A DNA stretch of 64,000 nucleotides from Paratinospora sagittata (taxonomy: Eukaryota; Streptophyta; Magnoliopsida; Ranunculales; Menispermaceae). Shown here piece after piece: positions 24,701 to 36,700 of the stretch. The position numbers and the translations under genes were made by a program. The notes beneath the pieces were generated by a model. It had not been told where the DNA came from. It was given only the letters and a program-made list of their open reading frames with translations, and made no database searches. Positions within the stretch are counted from its first letter, which is position 1. The number at the start of each line of letters is the position of its first letter. The stretch spans positions 11,551,001-11,615,000 of the forward strand of contig CM069596.1 in the NCBI GenBank assembly GCA_035771175.1, in the 5' to 3' direction.

Positions 24701-27700
24701 TGCTCTTCTCCACAATAGTAATTGAGCCAAAAAACCTCACTATCCCAACTTTTGAGCTTGGACTTCCTTTCAACTTAAGTATAAATTGACGTCCTTCCCT
24801 CCCACAAGAAGAGCTCTCCCTCCACCATTGGGCCACATCATTCTTGAAATCTTTATGTGAAGGCCAAATATTTTCGAACCTAAAAGGCAAATATCCCCCC
24901 TTAACCATGTTTTTTTTTTTTTTTGACAAGAAACAAATATGTATTGTATTAACTATGCAATATGTACAACAAAATTACAATAAGACACATGGTCCCATTA
25001 ACTATAACAAAAGACAAGTATCAAATACTATCCAAAATGGGGTTCCATCCCCTCAACCAATCCCCCTTAACCATGTTAGCATCAAGAACAATGGACCTGT
25101 GATCAAAGTTCATCCTAGCCAGCTTCTTGTATGTAAATAAGAAATAAAGTTTCCTAGCTAGCGGAAACAAGGTAAGAGTCAAGATAGCAATAGATCAAAT
25201 TCTTCCTAAAATTCGAACAAGTGAATTTAGCATTAGGTAAGGGAGGCTATCGATTAGTTGTAGCTCTCCAATCAACTTATTAAGCTCTAGCATGTTTCTA
25301 GTCACTCGAACACTATTAAATTTTTCAATGAGACTCCAAGATGTGTTGAAATCATGACCCGCCCACAAGTTGTCACTGCAAATGGCGCTTAAGCCAAGAA
25401 GTTCATCCCAGAAGGCATCCCTCTCTACAAGAGGTGATCCGTAAACCCCTAAAAACCACCAAGTAGCCTTAATTTGAATAGAAATTGAAAAACCCCCATG
25501 AAGCTAAAAATCACTTTGACAAATCTCGTGCCCCATGCCACAACAATACCTCCTACAAATCTTATCGCTGACTACACCACCTAAGCATTGAATTTGGATC
25601 CCCATAACTGACTCATGAGCTTCCTACCTAGAACCTCTTTCTTAGTCTTTCATAGAATAACAATATCCCGACTTGCCATGCCTATCACTCCTTTGATCAT
25701 ACTTCTCTTCCTCCCCAGTTTGCTACCTAGAATATTTCATGACAGAATCTTTATTTGGAACTTTATGTTTTCCTTTCATTCAGTTTGTCTCTAAAAGGAT
25801 TTGCCTTTCCTATGGAGCCCCTTGAGCAATTGAGCATTATCCTTAGCTTGTTTCCTTTGAATTTGTCAAATTGAATGGTTCATCCTCATCAGGTATCTAG
25901 AAAGACTTTCATAGGATTGCAACTATGCTCCTTTAGCTCCCTTAGCTTTACTGCAAACAGAATGAAATTCCTAACCCACCGATTGGCCTAGCCCTCAATT
26001 CCCTTCATGTCTGGATTTCTGGGAGTAGCTGAAACCGTCTAAATCGACTGTTTTGCGACTATTTGACTAAAATGTGTATGCACATCCATTTTTGGAGGTT
26101 GAGAAGGGGCCAAGGGAGATTGAACATGAGATGGGTGGATGGGTGTTACTTTATTTTATTTTTACAACCTTGCACTTAAAAAGTAGAAACAAAAAATTAA
26201 GAATTTTTTAAGTTTTCGTAATTTCCAATTTTTTAACCTAACTAAGATGGAATTTTTGTAATTTTTTGTTTACATGTAATTCATAATTAAATTCAAAATT
26301 TTCACTCAATGAAAATAAGTTTGCAAGCCCCAATTTTTATTTAGAAAATTTATTAAAAGAGGAGCATTACCAAAGAATGTTAGCTTGGGAGGTACCAATA
26401 TCATTGCTACAATTCAATGTAAGGTAGTACTTTCTAATCATGGTTTAATATGTTTCGTAACAATTTAATAATTTAGGGTCTTACAAGTTGAAAAATAACA
26501 AAGAACAAATATTTTACATAACAATATTGTCATAGATTTACCATTGCTTAAGAAAATGAATCTATGAATTTGTTTAATGTGTCAAAAACAAATGTAAGAA
26601 GCAAGCATGGGACGAATAAATTAGCAACAGTTTTTTTTATTTTGTAACTCTATTTGTATGATGAACAAAGAGGAGAAACAAGAAATAGGGACAAAACAAT
26701 CCCTTACGAGGATTGATTCATCTTTTTCCTTTTATCTAGATTTCAACAGAACAAATGAGAATTTGAATTCTGGAAGAGGGCCCATGACGAATCTAGCAAT
26801 TTCAAAGATCAAGTTCCCAACAGATATGAAGACTTAAGATCAATCTTAAATTCTTCAAGATGATTTTTAAGTTAAATAAAAATAGAGTGATTGATCTCAA
26901 GAATTTTTGAATCAATCACTCATAGGTTGAAGTTTCTTGGGTTCAATTATTATAAATTTCTTCCTACTGCTTCGATGCATAACAAATCTTCTGTAAAGGC
27001 ACTAGGCCTTTGTTTTTGCTCTTAGCATTAAAATTTGATTTTATGTTCCTTTGAAAATTGAAAATAAAGGTTGTTTAATCACCTCGGTGAATTCCTGATG
27101 ATTTATAGTGAATAATTTTGGACAAAGTTTGAGAATTAATGAGTTTTTGCGTGCAAGGTAATTTGTATCAAGCGTTGTAATCTTTTCACCTACAATGTCG
27201 TCAAGGCAAGAAGGTAAAAGACAAGGCAATGCCAACAATTAAAAAAAATTATTTATATGCTCCTATTTAAATAATTGAGTAAATGGAACACATTATCAAT
27301 TTGTATATATAATATATGTCATCATATAAAAGCCAACTCTTACACAAAATGATGAACTATAGTTGCGTTTCAATTTCATGTGCTCGATATAATTTCATTC
27401 GTAATCTATATCTATATTATTGACAACATGAACAGTTTGACGAGCATGCTTTGATCACTTTTTGTCATTTTATCAATACAACCCTTAAAGGTTACATTAT
27501 TATCTTTTCAGTTTAAGGGGTGATAGAGTACTTTAACTATCCAACTAAAGTCTACTCCTTGTCATGCTCCCTACTTTTTTTTTTATACTCCCATCACAAT
27601 TTCTCCATTTTACGTTCTCACTCCTCATCTTTTACCCTTACCCTCATTTCCATTTTCAAATTATAAAGACACTTCCACCCATTTAATAAACATTAATATC

Positions 27701-30700
27701 TTTCTCCAAAAAATATCAATATAAATAAATTAAAATTTTAATCAAGAACAATTAAATACTTGTTCAATAGATTGAATAACCATGCGTAGTACATATCCAT
27801 GTACACTTGTACACTAAAAAAGCATAACAAAAGAAATGGTTGCACAATATTTTTGTGTAATTGAATAACAACAGTGCATAACAAGTAACATTTTGACAAT
27901 GCAAACAACTTAGAGCATAAATATGTCATAGTTGCAACATTTATAAACAAATTGAATTAAAAAATTATTAAATATGACAAAATAGCAAGACAAACCAATA
28001 TGATAACATCTATAAAGAATTAATCATAAATTATGAACTCAAACTCTGGTACATAAATAAATAAGTAGAAGATGAAAAAAATAACTACAAAGTAGCGATA
28101 AAAAGGAACAAAAAAAGCTATCTTCTCCAATATGTCATGAAAGACAAAAAATGGAGCCACATAGATTGAAACATAAAAAGAATAGCAGACCTCCCTAATA
28201 GTGAATCTACATTGCACTATCAAGAAATTGAACAAAAAACAATATTATGCTGATTTTTAAGATGTAAAATAACACAAAAATTAGACAAACTCTAGAGGTT
28301 TAAAAATAACAAAGAAAAAAAGGAAAAAAGAGAACCTATTGATTCAACACAAAGAAGATGAAAAGAGAAGAGGAAGGGGAAAAGAAGCCAACAATGAAAA
28401 TTTTCTTTTCATTCCATCATCAAATGCAATTCCAAATACAAACCTATTATTTATATGCTTATATTAAAGTGGAAACTAAATTCTTACTCAAACAAAATAA
28501 TTAGAATCCTACCATCAATTAAAAACTAGTTAACCAACAAAGATAAATTACTTCAAATAATTAAAATATAAAACTTAATATTTATTTAATTTTCAAATTT
28601 GCATTCCACATCACCTATCTAATGTTGGTGAGAGTCAATTGAGTCAAATGAGCGTCAAGGTGAATTGAATTAGTCGCCAAAGCACTTTGTGAACATCGAA
28701 GGACTTTGAAAGCTTCAAAGTAAGAAGAAAACAACGAAGGAGAGCCATGGGTTTCACATATGGGCTTGAGGCATTTGTAGGTCTAAGTTTATCTACAGAT
28801 ACGCCCTCATACTTTATCTCTTCTCAGAAAAGCACTTTTTTAGCTTGGTGCGTAGATCTTTTAGGATTTTTGCATGTGTCAGTACATATATTCAATGGAT
28901 TGTTTGCTCTCATTGAGGGAATATTTTACAAAGTAAAAAGTTCATGCATCATTTGTGGGTATCTATTATCTTGATATTTAATCTTTGAGTGGTCATGAAA
29001 TATCTTTTCAATTAGCAAATCATATAAGAAACCCTAGAATCTAAAACTTTCATTGAAATTTTCATCAGAAAATAACCAAGTTCTATCGAACTTCATGTGT
29101 TTCATTGAAATCTTCATCCTTGAGAATTTTGTTCCAAGCAAAAGGGCATGATCCTAAGGCCACGGGGAGCCAAATTTAATTTTCAAGGAGAAATGTACGA
29201 ATCTTGACAACCTGACAATGAAGTTAGCAACAACTGAAAAATTGATCCTGACAAAATAAGGCAATTGAGGATTGTCTTCTTGTCACGCATCACTGAGATT
29301 CAAGCACAACCAACAAGTCCAATTACCCAATTTCCAATTTTTAATATTTCCATGAAAGTTGACTCTTAAATTCTACTTCGCCCCTTCGTTAAATAATGGA
29401 TTCCAATAAATTGTCCTTGTTTGAAATGAACTTTTATGTTAGATTTAAGTCAAACAATGGTCAATAAGCAACTAAAGTCTATCAAACACTTGGTTTTATT
29501 TTTCTCTTCCAACACCAATTTTGTTCCCAACAAAACTTTAATCCCTTAATTAACAACCTTTCACTTTTATACTCATAGTCCTTGATCAAGCTGCTCTCCA
29601 ATCCCATTGGCAAATTGCCGTACTTAAAAAGAGACATGCTCATAATCATAATTTAAACAATACTAGTGGAAACCCCTAAAGAAGGTATTCAGTAAATCTC
29701 TCTATGTTATTGAAAAGTGCGGACAATAAGAACTAGTAATAAATGAGAAGATTACACAATGAACATCTAACAGTACCAGCCTAACATAAAAGATATGATT
29801 AGCAAACCAATGGAAAGGGATGGAACTTGATTGACCGCCTTCCAAGTATTACACCAAGGACTCCACAAACATCGCAAGTCCTTAGTAAAATCTTGCACCT
29901 TGAAACCACATAATGTTAAAAATGACTCAACACGAAGGAAATGTAGTTTGATATATTTCACTTCTACAGACGCAGTGATGTAATACTCAAATTGCAACTG
30001 GGAAATTTAATTTTTTTTATTTTCTCTCCCTGTTGTCAATCCTAAGATGGCATACAAATCATTAGCCTCATTAATTATCCACTTGAGCTCCTCAAAGCCT
30101 CCCTTGCCAACATGGAAAATTGGAGATAAGGCAAATCCATGAAAATTATCGAAGAAAACACTTAGGATTTACCCATACCATCTGTTCCTCACCTCATCCT
30201 ACAAAGTACTTAAGTTCAACCAAGTGTGCCTAAGTTTTCCCTTAAATCAATTGACGCTACCATATCTCAACCAAGACCTAATCTCATTTATAATTACAAT
30301 ACCACCAAACATTCTCTTTCTCAAGTAAGAACTCCCTGCACCATATGGGCTACCTCGTACAACACTTGATGCAGACGATTTACATATCATTCATGCACTA
30401 ATATATGTCCACAGGTTTTTTGATTGATTTGTGGGGAGAAAAGTCATCTTGAATGTAATAAAAATATTTCACGTATGATAGGATTGTGGTCACAATCTAA
30501 TACAAATTTCAGCCATATCCACTTTAAAACTGACTATAGTGTCCCACATCCTCCTTGTAATTTTGCTAGATAGGATAGTGAATTTTCTTTTGGATTCTAA
30601 CCTACCAAGTTTACTCAATTATTTGATTCTAATTGCAGCAAGACACCAATCAATCTATCTCATGTAACTACACTTGCCTTTCCAAGTAAGCATGTTTTTG

Positions 30701-33700
30701 TCTCAATAGCCTAGTCATAGCTATCCAAATCAAAATCAAATATTTTGGGAGATTGGTGAAATGAATCAAGATTCGAACCAATGCATCATAACATTCATGC
30801 AAATTACATGAATTGTGTTTAAAAACACAAATGCAAGTCAATATGAATAGATGCATAGGATTTAGTTTTATAGTTTTCTTTACAAGTCATTTTGGTCCTA
30901 ATTGAAAATCTAAGATGAGCTAATATTTAGAAAGGATGATCTCTTCAAGATGGAGATTGTTCATCCAAAAACTAGTTAATTCTAAAATTTGTAAACCTAA
31001 TAAAACACAACTCAACTCACCAAAGCCTTTTCCCAACTACATTGGGTCAACTATGGGAATTTGGCTTCTCCACTCCCCTCTATCAAGGACTAAGTCAATA
31101 GTTAATTTACAAGTACTTATATATCATTCTTGATTATCACTATCCAATTATTTAAGATCTTCCTCTACCTTTATCTCTATCATAGATTGTTAATAGGTCA
31201 CTCTTCCTAAATCACAACCAATAGTCTTCGTTACATGTGTCCAAACCACCTTAATTAGTTTTATATCATTTTCAATAAAAGGAACTGCTACCATTTCTAC
31301 AATCATTTGTAATTTATCTTCGTATGTTTTATGACACATTAATCTTAAGATTCTTAACATTCACATTTTCGGCACACTTAATTTGTTACCATGTTTCTTT
31401 ACTACTGAACATTCTATTTCATAGAGCATAGCCGGTCAAGAGTGGTCTTATAAAATTCTGCTTTCAACACTAATGGGATGCGTTTATTATATAATACCAG
31501 TGTTTTCAAGGCTTTGCATAGGTGGTCGCCTAGGCTCTGTGCTAGGCAGGCAGTGGGGGTTTGTGCAAATATTTAAAAAGTTTAGGGGGCGTCTCTCTAA
31601 TTTAAATAAAAAGCTTAAAAAACATAAACGCCCCCTTTCTATAGTAAACCCTTGAATCTTTATCTCCCTAAGCCTTTCTTTTCCATTTGCTCCGACCAAG
31701 AAACGTCGCCGAAATCTCCAACAACAGTCGACGACCCTCTGGCGATAGATATTTTAGTTTTGTACTTTTGAACCTTTTGGATAATATGTATTATGGCATG
31801 AATTAATGTTTTGTGGACATGATTTTAATTAATATGAAGTGTTTTTTATCATTTTATGAAAATTTAACATTTATTATAGAACATGGTTAGATATATATAA
31901 TTTTGTATATGAACTGTCCAGGGACTTGAAAATAATTAATTAATTATCTAGAGACCTATAAATAAATATTTTTCATATCGCCTAGGCCACGTCAAGGCTT
32001 CGCCTAGGCTACCCCTCGCCTAGATAGGGCAAATCGCCTTGACATCACCTTGGCGCCTTGAAAACACTATATAATACTCCAAAACTATTCCTCCTCTAAA
32101 ACCATCCTACTTTAACTCGGGTTCACATCCTCACCAATTTCTCTCTCTTACTGAATACTTGATCTCAAATACCTAAAATTTTCACTTTGTGATATTTCTT
32201 GGCTATCAATTTCATTATTTCTCGAGGATCAAAAATTCTACTTCATCCTAGACTTCGGTTACCTAAAAATTAGAATTAATTCAAAGAAATTTAATTTGAT
32301 GTGGAGAACTTTTTAAAATTGAATAATTTAGAAAAGTTTATAGAACTTTTGCATAGTTGCTAAAATACCTATAAAATAGTAATATATGATAAGAAAAATA
32401 TCAATAGAAACTTTAAATATATTAAAATGTCCACAAATGACCTAATAAAATTGACCTTGGTATGTAGGTTGATGAAATTGAAATGGTGGCTTCAAATTTT
32501 GCTCTCTTTCAAGTGTTTTTTATCTTCAATTTTGTAGAGGCTTGTTCCTAGAATATATAATTTGATAGCATGGCATTCTACCTTGCTTAATTTCATCTTG
32601 TTATTTTGATTATTTTGCTTTTGTTCATGTATATGTTTTGTCGTTTCTCTTCGTTTTTACATAGTTGGCATACAACATAAAATTACATAATTTCCAAGCT
32701 TGTTATTAGATTATTGTGTTCATTTTTATTTTTAATCTTGGTACATTGTTGATGAAAATAAAAAATGGTGAATTGACTTTGGTAACTATTGTTTTTATTG
32801 GCGTTAAAAATCCTAGTGGCTTCTTTGTTGAATTTTATGTCAATTTTTGAATTTTCTAATTAAAAGAATAAACTTTATTGAATTTTCTATCAAGTTTTTG
32901 CATTTTTGAAATTATTTGCACTCTTTAATTAACCAAGTTGGACAGCGAAAAACTTCATAAAAAGTTTAATGAATTATGTCGATTTTTCATACATTATTAT
33001 CTCCTTATATGTATTTCTACTTCCACTAAAATTGTTTTTAATACATTTAATCGTAGTCCTACAAATCTTGAACCCTTTAAATTCTAAATCCCTTCTCCAA
33101 ATATCTAGCTTACTATTTTACTACAAATTTAGTTTCATCAATTAGCATTATATCATCAACAAATAACATATACTACAGAAAATTATATTTGGTAATTGTT
33201 TATTTCACATGCCTCATTTCTCTAGGACATGATTGTTAGAATAACTAATTTTTAAAAGAGAGTTTTGGTTGAAGAACTCATCCTCATAAAAATTAGTTCG
33301 CCATAAATTTTTAATTTGAATCTACATTATTTAGTTACAAATATGCCTACAAGTCCTAACAAGTAATTACATATATTTTTATATTAGCATAACAGATGAA
33401 ATATTTTTATTTGTCTGTTAAAACCTAATACTTTTATTTTATTAAAAAAAAGGGCAACCTAGTGCACGAAACTCTTGCTTATGTGGGGTCTCAGAGAAAG
33501 GTTGAACCACTTGAGGTCTATCATACGTAACCTTATCGTACATCACAGGAGGCCATTTTCACGACTCAAACCCATAACCACCCGATCATATGACAACGAG
33601 TCTTATCAATGAGCCAAGGCTCCCCTTCATGATAGTTTTATTTTATAGTAAATGAAAATTTAATAGAAGAAAAGAACTAAGATACAAAAGCAAGAGGCCT

Positions 33701-36700
33701 AGGGAAGATATGAAATTGTCTCGAGGTTGAAAATAAATGCAAGATACAAGATTTCATCAACCCCTCAACCGCTCATTTAGGCAACAACCCTTGAAAAGAT
33801 TGCTTACAAACCCACCCAAAAGGAATCCAAAAACATGTTGAGTTTTCCAAAACTAAGTTTTCACTCTAATAGATAATGCTCGTGTTCCTCTCAATCCAAA
33901 TGTATCATAAGATGACCAAGATGATCATTATTCTCCCATACCTATACACCATTAAGATGAAGGGGAATGTAGCTATCAATGGGAAAAGAAACCAGGTTCA
34001 TGTAGCTAGTAGTTCGAAGGTGAGAGAGATGTGAGCATACAATTTTACCATATTCTAGTGGCAAAACGATTGAAGAGGAAGAGATGATCATCCATCTCCC
34101 TGCCCCCACCCTGCTTGCAAAATATACAATAGTGAGGTGAAAGGCATATATAAGGGGATCTTCGTAACAACATACCAAAAGTATTTAATATATCATGAGC
34201 ATAGTTGTCAAATCAGTACGACTTTTTATTCAAATCATACAGTTTGAATCAAACCATACTGATGACGATTCGATTCAAACAAAAATTGCAAATCAACCTA
34301 AATCAATTGTTGTTGAGTCTGATGATTCAATGTGGATCACTCAAATAGTGACCCAAGTCACTACGATTAAAAGAATTTTTATTTTTTATTTTTATTTTTA
34401 TTTTTTTTAAACTTTAAAAGTTTTAGGACTCCTTAGATTGTTGCTATGTTTGGTCTTTTTAGAATAGATTTTTTTATCTTTAAATAGTTAATAGTTGAAG
34501 ATGAGTAAAAAAAAGGACAAGACTATGGAGCATTGCACCATGATTCACCCAAATAATAAGAGTTATTTGAAGTGAAACTATTGTGGAGCAAATTACTATG
34601 CAGGAGTTTTTATAATGAAACACCAATTAGTAAAGACACATAAGAATGTCACAAATTTTCTTAATGTTCCAGATGAAGTTAGTTCATCTTTTCAAGAATT
34701 TATTACAAGGAAAGGAGAAAGAAAATGAAGATAAATATGATAAGATTATGATACTAGTGGAGGAAGACGAGAATTTGTTGATCTTGAAGTTGGAAAAGAA
34801 ATTGAAGGAAGTGGGGAATGAGACACGACAAAAAAAAAGGGGGTAAGTGATTGAATTAAGGAAAAGCCAAGCAAACTACTCTTAATGAGCATTTGGGTGA
34901 AAGAGAAAAAAATTTCCAGAGATTTGCTAGGTTTTCTATTGCAATAACATTGCTTTTAATGTAGTTAAAAGTCCCTATTTAGATGATATGGCTAAATCTA
35001 TTAATGATTTTGGACCAAATTCAAAGCTACCATGAGCTACGAAATCCATAACTTGAAAATGAAGTGAAGTATGTTAAGGGCTTTCTTGAAGAATATAAGA
35101 AGGAATGGAGGAGAACGGGTTGTACCATAATGTCAAATGGTTGGACAGATGGTAAGAATAAAACAATGATTAATTTCTCAGCAAAGTCCTAAGGAGACAG
35201 TATTTCTTAAGTTTGTTGATGTTTTTGACATCATAAAAAATGCGAAGAATTTATTTCATCTACTTGGTAGTGAGGTGGAGGAAGTAGGGGAAGAAAATAT
35301 TGTTCAACTGATTACAGATGGAGCTTCCGCATATGCCAAAGCAAGACAAATGCTAATGGATAATAGGAAGCACTTTTAGTCTCCATGTGCTATAAATTGT
35401 CTAGACGAATGCTAGTGGACATTGGTAGGTTACCCATCTATGTGGATGTCATCAATCAATGTCGAAGAATTACGGTGAACGTCCACAATCATTGTTGGGT
35501 ATTGAACTTGATGAAAAGTTCACAAATGAAAGGGATTTGGTTAGGCCTGCAATAACATGCTTTGCTACATGTTATCTTACTACGAGAAGCGTGCATTTGC
35601 ATTTTTTTTTGACAAGAAACAAAATGTCAAAAAAAATTCAGCATTGATTGCCTTATTTACTACGAGAAGCCTGCATTTGCATAAGTCAGCATTGATTGCT
35701 TTATTTACTATAGATGAATGGTAAAAGAGTTCTTTTCCAAGAAGAAAAGAGCCGCTATTAGAGACATATTTTTGGCTTATGCAAACTTCTAGAAATCAAT
35801 CAAATATTGTATAAACAGCATAGTCCTCTTATTAAGGTACTCCGGTTAGTTGATTCTGACGAAATGCCACCAATGTGCTTTATATATGAAGTGATGGATC
35901 ATGCAAAGGAGGCCATTACTAGAGATTTAGGTGGTGTAAAGAAGAGATACAAAGCCATCTGGAAAACAATTGATAAGCAATGGAATCTTCAAAATGCACA
36001 AGCCTCTACATGCAGCAGATTACTTTCTAAATTCAAGATTTCAATATGACGATCAATTTAGCATGGATCTTGAAGTCGAGCAGAGGTTATATGATTGCAT
36101 AGATAGAATGGTCCCATCCACTAGAGAAAGGGTTTTGATTGATGACCAGATGAACCTATTTAAAAGAGCTAAAGTCTTGTTTGGGACCAAAAAAACAGCT
36201 AAGCATACAAAAGCTACTAAAATACAAGGTACGTGAAGCATTGAACAATGTCTTAATTTAGGATTTGATTTAAGCCTTTAACTTATATTATAAATCAAAT
36301 TTTAACTTCTATTTTACAGATTATTGGGGGGAGAGCTATGGGAAAGGTACTCCCAATTTGCAGAAGTTATCAATAAGGATTTTAAGTCTAACTTGTACAT
36401 CTTCTCTTTGGAAGCAGAACTAGAGTACATTTGAGCATGTAAAATGCTTAGAGTTAGAGTTAGAGTTAAGAGTTTTAAGTTTATACTTAAAAATTATAAA
36501 CTTTAATATGTTTTAGTGTTTCTTAAATTTGACTTTCCTTCATTTTATTTCACTAAATTCACTCTAAGAAGTGCAACCGCCTAGAGCAAAAAAAAAAAAT
36601 TGAATGCACTAGTCTTTGTGAAATACAATCTGCAACTTCAAATAAATGGAAAGTGATTTGGATCAAGAGAACAAAATTATGATCAACTTTGTCTATCTGA

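Larger units (their letters stand above)
20804..24717 (-). mobile_element. Chimeric Copia element with three LTR blocks and an opposite-strand gag piece
   Basis: One 5-bp duplication, gtaat (20799-20803 and 24718-24722), flanks the whole block, which sits in the old LINE. Left to right it holds an LTR (20804-21129), a shortened internal region on the minus strand (21130-22627), another LTR (22628-22916), reverse transcriptase start and integrase on the minus strand (22917 to about 24365), a gag fragment on the plus strand (about 24365-24597), and two tandem copies of the LTR start (about 24600-24717). LTR termini in minus sense are TATTGTGG or TGTTGTGG at the start and ACAACA or TTAACA at the end. 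A related copy lies at 54528-56450. Confidence 0.8.
16216..25760 (-). mobile_element. Old minus-strand L1-type LINE, split into four pieces by three later insertions
   Basis: The pieces are 16216-17402, 19333-20803, 24718-24911 and 25066-25760, about 3.5 kb in all. Read on the minus strand they give an AP-endonuclease start (IKILS near 25755, normally MKILSWN), a segment with [17 protein letters not shown], reverse transcriptase ([15 protein letters not shown] near 20450; [21 protein letters not shown] near 19780), then a weak zinc/RNase tail and a short A-rich 3' end at 16216. Stops and frameshifts are frequent throughout, far more than in the elements inserted into it. The 5' limit is uncertain. 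Confidence 0.82.

Noticed and set aside
28747..28974. A 75-codon plus-strand ORF as a small gene
   Set aside because: No recognisable domain, no supporting splice or promoter context, and many ORFs of this size occur by chance in AT-rich introns.
33443..33635. A tRNA gene
   Set aside because: A- and B-box-like blocks are present, but the remainder and the flanking 11-bp duplication identify an Au-like SINE; no cloverleaf is evident.
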